This document shows positions 19,560 through 27,770 of a DNA stretch of 64,000 bases, in pieces. Under the pieces are notes generated by a model, which saw nothing but the letters and a program-made list of their open reading frames with translations, was not told the origin of the DNA and searched no databases. The translations under genes were made by a program, and so were the position numbers. Within the stretch, counting starts at the first letter, position 1. Each line of letters opens with the position of its first letter. The DNA lies in contig JABDPB010000105.1 of assembly GCA_013042995.1 (NCBI GenBank), positions 32,429-96,428 on the forward strand. Reading direction: 5' to 3'. This DNA comes from Ignavibacteriaceae bacterium. GTDB lineage: Bacteria; Bacteroidota; Ignavibacteria; Ignavibacteriales; Ignavibacteriaceae.

Positions 19560-19934
19560 ATGAAGAATAATAAAACCTGGATTATTATTGCAGGATTTTC
19601 AGGCTTTTTAGGAGTTGCTCTAGGTGCATTCGGAGCACATGGTTTAAAGGACGTGCTCTCATCAGAAATGCTAGAGACATATAAAACAGGAGTGTTTTAT
19701 CATTTAATTCACGCGGTTGCAATGCTTGCGATTGCGCTTTCTTCAAAAAGAGAATTTATTAAAGCAGCATTCTTCTTTTTTGCAGGGATAGTTCTTTTCT
19801 CTTTTTCGCTTTACATTTATTCCTATACACAGGTAAAAGTGTTTGCAATCGTTACTCCGTTCGGAGGAGTTTCATTTTTAATAGGATGGGCATTTTTAAT
19901 TTTCGAAGGTATAAAAAGAGATAAGAAAAAGTAG
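19560..19934 (+). CDS. DUF423 family inner-membrane protein (YgdD-like)
   Basis: 124 residues with four membrane helices. The GVALGAFGAHGLK motif near the start is the DUF423 signature. The role is uncharacterised. AAGGATGA precedes the ATG. It converges with the methyltransferase gene, with two bases between their ends. Confidence 0.88.
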   Translation: MKNNKTWIIIAGFSGFLGVALGAFGAHGLKDVLSSEMLETYKTGVFYHLIHAVAMLAIALSSKREFIKAAFFFFAGIVLFSFSLYIYSYTQVKVFAIVTPFGGVSFLIGWAFLIFEGIKRDKKK

Positions 19935-19936
19935 AA

Positions 19937-20491
19937 TTACTTTATTGCACGCAGTTTGAAGTATACTTCTTCCGGAGAAAAAATTCCCGCAAAGAACCGT
20001 TCATATATAACCGGTTCGATATTTACAAAAATATCCAACCACTTTAAAAGTTTGAAATGGGATGTAATGAACTTTTTATCAATCATTTCAAACTGAGCCT
20101 TGCCTTCGTAATTTGTTCGGTGATTTAATTTCCACTTTTCATAGAATTTCAAATTTCTGTTGTCTATGTACTCGTAATTATCGAACGTTCTGATTGAAAA
20201 CGGAATTTTATGATCAGGCTCCCCGAAGTATTTTGTGTTTAAAAAGAAAGGCGCATAAACAATCAAAATTCCATTGGGTTTTATAATGCGGTAAAGTTCT
20301 GTAATTGAATCGTGAAAATTATTTAAGTGTTCTAAAATGTGTGATGCATAAATCTCATCAAAATAATTTTCATTAAAAGGGTAGGGGAAACTATTTAAAT
20401 CATGAATCTGGTTGCCGTCGTAATCAACAACATCTAAATTAGTATAGTCTTCTTTTATGTCATTTCCGCAGCCAAGATTAAGTTTTTCCAT
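19937..20491 (-). CDS. SAM-dependent methyltransferase (Methyltransf_11 type)
   Basis: 184 residues. Motif I is LNLGCGNDIKEDYTNLDVVD (SAM-binding glycine loop and acidic residue), followed by FDEIYASHILEHL (post-motif with the LEH seen in Methyltransf_11 proteins) and IIKPNGILIVYAP. The short version of the fold is common among enzymes near polysaccharide genes. The substrate is unknown. Confidence 0.8.
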   Translation of the reverse strand: MEKLNLGCGNDIKEDYTNLDVVDYDGNQIHDLNSFPYPFNENYFDEIYASHILEHLNNFHDSITELYRIIKPNGILIVYAPFFLNTKYFGEPDHKIPFSIRTFDNYEYIDNRNLKFYEKWKLNHRTNYEGKAQFEMIDKKFITSHFKLLKWLDIFVNIEPVIYERFFAGIFSPEEVYFKLRAIK

Positions 20492-20564
20492 TTCAATTTT
20501 TAATTTAATTGATAGTGCTGTTCAAATTTAATAAAGAAAGTTAAATTACTTAGCCGAAGTACAT

Positions 20565-20589
20565 AAAAAAGCCCGGCATTTATCTGGGC
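20565..20589 (-). terminator. Intrinsic terminator downstream of rlpA
   Basis: Read on the minus strand, GCCCAG/CCGGGC pair with one mismatch around an ATAAATG loop and are followed by six T. It lies just after the rlpA-like stop codon. Confidence 0.75.
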
Positions 20590-20611
20590 AGAATAGGAGT
20601 GCTACGAAATT

Positions 20612-21106
20612 TTAATTCACCAAAACATTAGGTTTGCTGTCCGATCCCAGCTTAATCTCTTCGACCTGCAGTCGAGCAACACCATTGTGCATCATCCCAA
20701 GTTCTATTGCCACAGCTTTGGAAACATCAAGCTGACGTCCCGGAATGTAAGGACCTCGGTCATTTATTCTTACTATAACTGATTTATCGTTCTTTTTATT
20801 CGTTAATTTTAATAGAGTTCCGAATTTTAATGATTTGTGAGCGGCAGTAAATGCCATCTGATCATAAACCTCACCGTTTGCGGTAATCCTACCGTGAAAC
20901 TTTGGACCATACCACGATGCTCGCATTGTTCCACGTTCTATATATTGTACAAATGAAGTATTAACGGTGTTTTCCTTCACGGTAACTGGAACGAATTCTT
21001 CAATCAAAAAACGCTCTTCTACATCACTGTTCTCATTTTTTATTACTGTAAAGCCAACCAAACCACCTACAGCTATTGCAAAAAACACTATGCTTAATAA
21101 CTTCAA
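20612..21106 (-). CDS. rlpA: RlpA-like septal ring lytic transglycosylase / double-psi beta-barrel protein
   Basis: 164 residues. A signal anchor (LLSIVFFAIAVGGLVGFTVI) precedes a DPBB domain with the RlpA hallmarks ASWYGPKFHGRITANGE, AFTAAHKSLKFGT and VRINDRGPY. The catalytic-type acidic residues of RlpA (E in NGEVYD, D in NDRGP) are present. RlpA cleaves naked glycan strands at the septum in some bacteria. The protein lacks a SPOR domain, so it is the short form. The start is TTG 21106, supported by GAGGTG six bases upstream. Confidence 0.85.
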   Translation of the reverse strand: MKLLSIVFFAIAVGGLVGFTVIKNENSDVEERFLIEEFVPVTVKENTVNTSFVQYIERGTMRASWYGPKFHGRITANGEVYDQMAFTAAHKSLKFGTLLKLTNKKNDKSVIVRINDRGPYIPGRQLDVSKAVAIELGMMHNGVARLQVEEIKLGSDSKPNVLVN

Positions 21107-21359
21107 GTAACACCTCTTAACTTGTTTTAAGACTAATATTTGCTAACCAAATATATTTATTCTGCTAAGTGCAGCAAATTTTATCTGACCTGAATTTACA
21201 CTTAATCGTATATCCCAAATTACCGACTAATATCGTCTTCTGTTCGAATCCATCTTGTTTTCTAATTAACACGAGCAGTTTAGATGCACAATCAGCAAAA
21301 AGGTTCAGTAATAAGACTGGACTATTCAATCAATTCTTTTTTTTAATTACATTTAGAAT

Positions 21360-23447
21360 ATGTTTGAAAAGAAAAGGCTTAAAAAAGAGCTTTCCCTGTT
21401 TCATGTTTATGCCATTGCAACAGGAACTACACTAAGTGCAGGTTTTTTCCTTCTACCGGGTATTGCGGCTGCTGAAGCAGGACAGGCACTTCCCTTGGTA
21501 TATATAATTGCTGTTATTCCACTCATACCGGCTATGTTGAGTATAATTGAATTAGCTACTGCAATTCCAAGAGCTGGTGGTGTATACTATTTCTTAGATC
21601 GAACTATGGGACCTATGATTGGAACCATTGGAGGAATTGGTACCTGGCTGGCTTTGGTTTTAAAGGTGGCCTTTGCCTTAATAGGAATGGGTGCCTATGT
21701 CCATCTTTTCTTTCCCAAAGTTGAAATAATACCTTTTGCAATTATTACTGCTTTTATTCTGGGTCTGTTTGGCCTGTTTGGTGCAAAGCGAAGTGGTCAT
21801 CTTCAAATATTTTTAGTGTCTTTTCTTTTAATCTTTCTACTAATATTTGTCACTGGTGGTGTACCTCAGATAGATAAGAGTCATTTTCAGAATTTTTTTA
21901 GTTCTGGATGGGGCTCAATCCTTTCTGCTGCGGGGCTGGTTTATATTAGTTACGTGGGTGTTACAAATATTGCTAGCCTTTCAGAGGAAGTAAAAGATCC
22001 TGAACGAAATCTTCCCCTTGGTATTTTCTTGGCAATTGGAACTGCTGTTGTGATTTATACTTTTGGTACTGCTGTTATGGTCGGTGTTTTACCAATTGAT
22101 AAATTAATGGGTAACTTCACCCCGGTTGCTTCTGCAGGTGAAGTATTATTTGGAAAGTTTGGTGTTATTGCCCTGTCAATTGCTGCTATGATCGCTTTTA
22201 TCTCAGTAGCAAATGGCGGCACACTTGCGGCATCACGTTATCCGCTTGCACTCAGCAGAGATCATCTTATACCGGGAATTTTTCAAAAACTCAGCCGATG
22301 GGGTACACCTTTTCTTGCAATCTTCTCAACGGTAGCAATAATCGTTCTTATACTTTTATTTTTGGATCCAACAAAAATTGCAAAATTGGCGAGTGCATTC
22401 CAGCTGATGGTGTTTTCGTTTATTTGTCTCGCGGTTATAATTATTAGAGAAAGCAAAATCGAAGCGTACGATCCGGGATTTAAATCGCCGCTTTATCCCT
22501 GGCTGCATTTGCTTGGAATAATTCTGCCATATATTCTCATCTATCAGATGGGAATCCTTCCATTGCTTTTCAGTTTAGGACTAATTTTACTTGGTGGTTT
22601 GTGGTATTGGTATTATGCAAGAAAAAAAGTGGTGAGAAGCGGTGCGATTTATCATTTATTTGAAAGATTGGGAAGATCGAGATTTGATGGACTGGATATT
22701 GAAATGAGAGGAATTCTTAAAGAGAAAGGCTTGCGTGAGTCCGATCCCTTTGATGAAATTGTGATTCGCAGCCACGTAATCGATTACCATGAGAAGGATG
22801 AATTCAATAATGCAGTACGTAATGCATCCGAATGGATATCACAATTTGTTGAGGAACGACCGCAGCAAATTGAGAAGCAATTTTTAGATGGTACAAGAAT
22901 GGGCGCAACTCCTGTAACGCATGGAATTGCACTTCCACATTTACGGCTCAGTGGTCTCGAACAGGCTGAAATGGTTTTAGTGAGGGGTAGAAATGGTATT
23001 CATATAAAGTACAAAGATCCGATGAAAGATTTAGAACATGAAGAGGAAGCCGAAGTGAATGCAATATTCTTTTTAGTCAGTCCTCAAAAAGATCCGACAC
23101 AGCATTTAAGAATACTTGCGCAGATTGCAGGCAGAGTGGAAGAGGGAGGTTTTGCACATGAGTGGCAAGATGCGAAAGATGATCAGGAAATAAAAGAGGC
23201 TTTACTGCACGAAGATAGAAGTTTATCACTAATAATTGACAGAGAAACAGCAAGTAAAGACTTTATTGGTAAAGCACTTAAAGAAGTTAAAATTCCAGAC
23301 GATTGTTTGGTTGCCATTCTACGCAGAGCCGGACAGACAATCGTTCCTAAAGGAAATACAATCATAGAAGAGGGAGATCGCATTACAATTATCGGCGCAC
23401 CAAAAGGGATGACTGATTTTAAGAAAAAGTTCGGCGGAATTTATTAA
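21360..23447 (+). CDS. APC-family permease fused to PTS-EIIA-like and RCK_C-like domains
   Basis: 695 residues. Residues ~10-430 form a 12-helix amino acid/polyamine permease (TTLSAGFFLLPGIAAAEAG, PRAGGVYYFLD). Residues ~465-605 resemble a PTS EIIA type-2 domain; THGIALPH carries H527 where EIIA proteins hold the phospho-histidine. Residues ~615-695 (IIEEGDRITIIGAPKGM) look like an RCK_C/TrkA_C ligand-binding domain. It probably moves an amino acid or other cation-coupled substrate across the inner membrane. The two regulatory domains suggest control by phosphorylation or by a small ligand such as c-di-AMP; both are inferences. The gene stands alone and abuts hydE tail to tail. Confidence 0.82.
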   Translation: MFEKKRLKKELSLFHVYAIATGTTLSAGFFLLPGIAAAEAGQALPLVYIIAVIPLIPAMLSIIELATAIPRAGGVYYFLDRTMGPMIGTIGGIGTWLALVLKVAFALIGMGAYVHLFFPKVEIIPFAIITAFILGLFGLFGAKRSGHLQIFLVSFLLIFLLIFVTGGVPQIDKSHFQNFFSSGWGSILSAAGLVYISYVGVTNIASLSEEVKDPERNLPLGIFLAIGTAVVIYTFGTAVMVGVLPIDKLMGNFTPVASAGEVLFGKFGVIALSIAAMIAFISVANGGTLAASRYPLALSRDHLIPGIFQKLSRWGTPFLAIFSTVAIIVLILLFLDPTKIAKLASAFQLMVFSFICLAVIIIRESKIEAYDPGFKSPLYPWLHLLGIILPYILIYQMGILPLLFSLGLILLGGLWYWYYARKKVVRSGAIYHLFERLGRSRFDGLDIEMRGILKEKGLRESDPFDEIVIRSHVIDYHEKDEFNNAVRNASEWISQFVEERPQQIEKQFLDGTRMGATPVTHGIALPHLRLSGLEQAEMVLVRGRNGIHIKYKDPMKDLEHEEEAEVNAIFFLVSPQKDPTQHLRILAQIAGRVEEGGFAHEWQDAKDDQEIKEALLHEDRSLSLIIDRETASKDFIGKALKEVKIPDDCLVAILRRAGQTIVPKGNTIIEEGDRITIIGAPKGMTDFKKKFGGIY

Positions 23448-24485
23448 TCAGGCTAGTACCTTTTTAAGTGAATGTCCTTTCGTTTTTCCAACTTGTCTTC
23501 CAAGCAATTCAATCATTAACGTTAAGCACGAACCGCACGCCAGCGGATCATCAGAAATACACTTTTTATCAGGATAAATTTGATAATTCTGTCTGTAGGG
23601 ATTCGGTGTGTAATTCGGCATTATAATATTTGCTCCGACTTTCAATCCTTTTTCTCTTCCAATTTCATCAAGCGTACCCAAAGCAGTGGTCGCAGGAATG
23701 TGTACATCTTTTAAAACAATTCTTGCTGTTGCCATGCCCTTCAGAGTCAAATCAACGTTTGCTTTTGTTTCATTACCGTACGGAGTTTGGGGTGAAGGAA
23801 TAAATGGACTGATTGATGCCATATCAACATCGAGCTTTTTCAGCAGCATCAAATCATCTGCAATATCTTCCAAAGTTTGTTTGGGCAAACCAATAATGTT
23901 TCCGCTTCCTATTTGGTAACCGATTGATTTTAAGTAACGAAGATGAACGAGACGATTTTCTAAATCATCTCCTTGATGATAAATCGAATATAATTTAGGA
24001 TTTGCAGTTTCGTGTTTTAAAAGATAACGGTCTGCACCTGCATCTTTCCATATTTTATATTCTTCAAAACTTCTTTCTCCTAAGCTTAAAGTGATAGCAA
24101 CATTGAGTTCATTTTTAATTTCTTTTATTATTGATTCAATTTCACTGCAATCGTATAAAGAATCTTCACCTGATTGTAATACTATGGTTCTGATTCCGGC
24201 TTTATAAATAAACCGGGCTGTGTTTAGTATTTCATCTTTGCTCATTCGGTAGCGAGGAAGATTTTTATTGTGCAGTCTTAATCCACAGTAAAGGCAATGT
24301 TGATCGCAGTGGTTGGAAAACTCTATTATTCCGCGCAGGTGAACTTCATCGCCGCAGTATTTTTTTCGCACCTTATCTGCTTTTGCAAAGAGCAGCTTAG
24401 TTTCAAATTCATCTCTAAGCGAAAGTAGATGAATAATTCCCTGCTTGTTTAGGTTTTCTATATTTAAAAGTTCTGTAAGCTTCAT
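23448..24485 (-). CDS. hydE: [FeFe]-hydrogenase maturase HydE (radical SAM)
   Basis: 345 residues. The radical-SAM motif is C60-x3-C64-x2-C67 (CDQHCLYCGL), and the GEDSLYD and GLPKQTLEDI segments are characteristic of HydE. The gene follows hydG by 6 bases on the same strand. HydE takes part in making the azadithiolate-bridged diiron subcluster, together with HydG and HydF. The second cluster motif seen in some HydE (near the C-terminus) is represented by CISDDPLACGSCL, consistent with the family. Confidence 0.94.
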   Translation of the reverse strand: MKLTELLNIENLNKQGIIHLLSLRDEFETKLLFAKADKVRKKYCGDEVHLRGIIEFSNHCDQHCLYCGLRLHNKNLPRYRMSKDEILNTARFIYKAGIRTIVLQSGEDSLYDCSEIESIIKEIKNELNVAITLSLGERSFEEYKIWKDAGADRYLLKHETANPKLYSIYHQGDDLENRLVHLRYLKSIGYQIGSGNIIGLPKQTLEDIADDLMLLKKLDVDMASISPFIPSPQTPYGNETKANVDLTLKGMATARIVLKDVHIPATTALGTLDEIGREKGLKVGANIIMPNYTPNPYRQNYQIYPDKKCISDDPLACGSCLTLMIELLGRQVGKTKGHSLKKVLA

Positions 24486-24491
24486 TTTAAT

Positions 24492-25883
24492 TTAGAGGTA
24501 AATATCTCTTTCTCCTTTATCAACACGTTCGATCATTTCTGTGGTTTTCTTTTTTGTGACGCCGTTGATTTTGTCTAATTCATCAAATAAAAATTTTTTA
24601 CCGATTTCCTTTGTTCCATCTGAAGCAAAATCGTTTAAATATTCTTCAAATGTCGCAATTGCATTGGGCACACAAATTTTACCAATTTTGCCAGATTTTG
24701 CGAGTTCCATAAACCTGTCGCCTGTGCGCTTTGAGCGGTAACAAGCAGTACAAAAGCTTGGCATATAACCAAGTGAAGTTATATCTTTTACAACCTCATC
24801 GAGTGAGCGATGATCGCCAAGTTGAAATTGCTCGAGGGCATGCTCATCTAAACTTTGCTGTGATTCTTTATAAGCGCCCGGTGATGTTCTGCTTCCGGCA
24901 CTTATTTGCGAAACACCTGCCTCAAATAATTCTCTTCTAAGTTCTGCTCTTTCACGTGTTGAGAGAATTATTCCTGTGTAAGGAACAGCAAGTCGAATTA
25001 CTGCGATTAATTTTTTAAAGGATAAATCATCAACCACATGCGGAGGATTAAGTGCTACCGGGGCATTTAATGCAGGCTCCAATCTTGGAATTGAGATTGT
25101 GTGCGGACCGATTCCATATTTATGATCAAGATCGAAAGCGTGCATAAGTAAAGCAAGAGTTTCAAATTTGTAATCAGTTAATCCGAACAATGCACCTATT
25201 CCCACATCGTCAATTCCAGCTTGCAGTGCACGATCCATTGCATATAATCTCCATGAATAATTTTTTTTGGGTCCATCTGAATGCATCTGCTCGTAAGTGT
25301 TATAATGATATGTTTCCTGGAAGCACTGATAAGTTCCTATTCCATAACTATTAAGTTCTTTAAATTGTTCAACAGAAAGCGGAGCAGTGTTTACATTCAA
25401 GCGTCGTATGTTGTTCCCATTAAAATTGATGCTGTAAATTCTATCAATCGCTTCGCCTATAAACTCCACATTGGATTTTTTTGGATGTTCACCTGCAACA
25501 AGTAAAATCCTTTTCTGCCCGGTTAAAACAAGATAACGTGCTTCTTCTTCAATTTCATCCAATGTTAAAGTTTTTCTCTGCAGTTCTTTGTTATCTTTTC
25601 TGAATGCGCAATACAAACAATTATTTACACAAAGATTGGTTACATAAAGCGGTGCAAAAAGAACCAAACGGTTTCCGTAGATTTTTTCCTTTACACTTTT
25701 TGCTGTCTGAAATAATTCATCTAAAATTTCAGGCGAATTTATGTTTAATAGTGTGGCAGACTCTTTTAGACTTAAACCTTTTGCATCAAAACCTTTTGCA
25801 ATAATATCCCTTTGATAATTTTCATTCAGCAGTTCATCACTTTGTAGCAGTGAGTTTATATAATTTTCATTTATAAATTCCAT
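24492..25883 (-). CDS. hydG: [FeFe]-hydrogenase maturase HydG (tyrosine lyase, radical SAM)
   Basis: 463 residues. The N-terminal radical-SAM cluster is C85-x3-C89-x2-C92 (CVNNCLYC). The C-terminal auxiliary cluster motif CX2CX22C is complete (FCTACYRS to KICVPNA). HydG splits tyrosine to p-cresol and yields the CO and CN ligands of the H-cluster. It is the first gene of the hydG-hydE transcript, divergent from hydF across a 314-bp region. Confidence 0.96.
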   Translation of the reverse strand: MEFINENYINSLLQSDELLNENYQRDIIAKGFDAKGLSLKESATLLNINSPEILDELFQTAKSVKEKIYGNRLVLFAPLYVTNLCVNNCLYCAFRKDNKELQRKTLTLDEIEEEARYLVLTGQKRILLVAGEHPKKSNVEFIGEAIDRIYSINFNGNNIRRLNVNTAPLSVEQFKELNSYGIGTYQCFQETYHYNTYEQMHSDGPKKNYSWRLYAMDRALQAGIDDVGIGALFGLTDYKFETLALLMHAFDLDHKYGIGPHTISIPRLEPALNAPVALNPPHVVDDLSFKKLIAVIRLAVPYTGIILSTRERAELRRELFEAGVSQISAGSRTSPGAYKESQQSLDEHALEQFQLGDHRSLDEVVKDITSLGYMPSFCTACYRSKRTGDRFMELAKSGKIGKICVPNAIATFEEYLNDFASDGTKEIGKKFLFDELDKINGVTKKKTTEMIERVDKGERDIYL

Positions 25884-26197
25884 TACATTTGCCCTCGTTC
25901 AGCATTTAATTACATTCAAAACTAACATCTATAAGATTCAAGTAATATACCATCTGTGCGCATTCAAATTCGTTATGAATTAAAGAATTATGAAATCTGA
26001 TTCTTAAAAAAGAGAAATATTTTTTTATAAATGATATGTGCGGTGCTAGAATCGGAGCTTATTTGAAAGCTCATTTTTGATTTTTATCACATTTCAAATT
26101 TGAATTTTCGTGGAATGCTTTTTGAGTCCTGTGAAATATTATCACATAAATAAAACAAAAAAACATTTGCAAACAATTTAAATAGCAGGGAATAGAC
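25884..26197. promoter_or_regulatory. Divergent control region hydG / hydF
   Basis: 314 bases without a gene. Two symmetric sequences stand out: TTCAAATTTGAA (26093-26104, perfect 12-bp palindrome) and TGTGA-N7-TCACA (26130-26146). The latter resembles CRP/FNR- or Rex-type half sites, but the spacer is one base longer than the usual N6. AGCAGGG (26184-26190) is the ribosome-binding site of the TTG start of hydF. No promoter was assigned with confidence. Confidence 0.45.
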
Positions 26198-27430
26198 TTG
26201 AACCAGGTAGCAAAAGCAGAACGCGCACACATAGCAATTGTCGGTAAAAGAAACGTTGGCAAATCTTCCTTAATTAATAGCTTAACAAATCAGGAACTTT
26301 CAATTGTAAGTGAAGTTGCAGGTACAACTACAGACCCGGTCAGTAAAGCCGTGGAGCTTCTTCCTTACGGACCGATTGTTATTGTTGATACAGCAGGAAT
26401 TGATGACATAGGTGATCTTGGTCAGAAAAGAATAGGTAGAACAATTAAATCCCTTTCAAGTGCAGATTTTGCAATTCTTGTTTTAGATGCAACTGAGCAA
26501 ATTGATAATTGCGAAGTAGAATTAATTATGCATATAAAAAAGATTGGAGTACAGCTTATTGCAGTTGTGAATAAAATAGAATTAGGAACTAATCCTACAC
26601 TCTTAGATGAGTTAAGGGCATTAGAAGTTATTCACTTCGAAGTTTCGTGTAAGGAGAGTGTTGGTATAAATTCTTTGAAAAGAAATCTAATCCAACTTCT
26701 ACCTGCAGATGTTGAATATCCGTTAATCGATGACTTGGTTGGAGTAGGCGATGTAGTTGTAATGGTAGTTCCGATTGATTTGGGTGCACCGAAAGGAAGA
26801 ATTATTAAACCTCAGGTTCAGGCAATAAGGGAGGCTTTGGATGAAAACACAATTTGTATTGTTGTGAAAGATAGTGAATTAAAATCTGCTCTGGGAAAAT
26901 TAAAGTCACCTCCTGATTTAGTTATTACAGACAGCCAGGCAATTATGCGGGTCGCAAAGGATGTTCCAAAAAATATTAAGTTAACTACATTTTCAATTTT
27001 AATGGCTAGACAAAAAGGAGACCTAACTGAGCTTGTAAAAAGTTTAAAAATAGTTGATGAACTGAAAGAAGGTGATAAAGTTTTAATTGCGGAAGCATGT
27101 ACTCACCATGCACAAAAGGATGATATAGGAACTGTAAAAATTCCACACTGGTTAAAAATGCATACACAAAAAGAATTAATAATTGATGTAAAACATGGAT
27201 TAGACTTTCCGGAAAATCTTTCAGAATACAAACTCATTGTTCACTGCGGGGCTTGCATGTTTACACGCAAAACTATGAACGTAAGAATTAAACAAGCGAA
27301 AATAATGGATGTGCCCATAGTCAATTACGGTATGTTAATTTCTTACATGCATGGAGCAATTCCAAGAGTTTTAAAACCATTTCCAGGTGCATATACCGAA
27401 TGGCACAACTCAAGTTTGACAGAGGTTTAA
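26198..27430 (+). CDS. hydF: [FeFe]-hydrogenase maturase HydF (GTPase scaffold)
   Basis: 410 residues. The GTPase motifs are GKRNVGKSS (G1), DTAG (G3) and NKIE (G4). The C-terminal cluster-binding segment carries the HydF pattern CTHH...VHCGAC, which holds a [4Fe-4S] scaffold. HydF carries the diiron subcluster built by HydE/HydG and delivers it to HydA. The TTG start is supported by AGCAGGG seven bases upstream. The three maturases are all in this window, divergent from one another. Confidence 0.95.
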   Translation: MNQVAKAERAHIAIVGKRNVGKSSLINSLTNQELSIVSEVAGTTTDPVSKAVELLPYGPIVIVDTAGIDDIGDLGQKRIGRTIKSLSSADFAILVLDATEQIDNCEVELIMHIKKIGVQLIAVVNKIELGTNPTLLDELRALEVIHFEVSCKESVGINSLKRNLIQLLPADVEYPLIDDLVGVGDVVVMVVPIDLGAPKGRIIKPQVQAIREALDENTICIVVKDSELKSALGKLKSPPDLVITDSQAIMRVAKDVPKNIKLTTFSILMARQKGDLTELVKSLKIVDELKEGDKVLIAEACTHHAQKDDIGTVKIPHWLKMHTQKELIIDVKHGLDFPENLSEYKLIVHCGACMFTRKTMNVRIKQAKIMDVPIVNYGMLISYMHGAIPRVLKPFPGAYTEWHNSSLTEV

Positions 27431-27770
27431 TTTAATTCCGAATATCCTCATAAAAATTCTAACAAAATATTTTTTCAGATTGAAAAAAAATCTCATTTTA
27501 AAGCGAAGAAAATTCTAATTTTCTTATTGCTTTTATAAAAAATAGCATCAATCGCAAGCATTAAAGAAATTTTAGAATGGCATATTAAATGCAGATAATA
27601 CTTGCTAAAGGCAACGAAGCTTGGCATTGGGCAAATATTGTGAAATAGACAGAATTAAGAATATTACTTGTTATTAAAATTCTAATAGGCTTTATTTACC
27701 AACTGCTTTTTTATTAACTTCTTTGCAATGCGGAAAAAACTATTTCGCCAATAAAAAACAAGGGGCAACA
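27431..27770. other. Gene-free stretch between hydF and the C25 peptidase
   Basis: 340 AT-rich bases. No RNA gene, repeat or clear terminator was seen. The part just before 27771 contains CAAGGGGC, which acts as the ribosome-binding site of the peptidase gene. Confidence 0.5.

Noticed and set aside
26130..26146. Firm CRP or Rex site call
   Set aside because: The spacer is N7 instead of N6, and no second instance was found to support a consensus.
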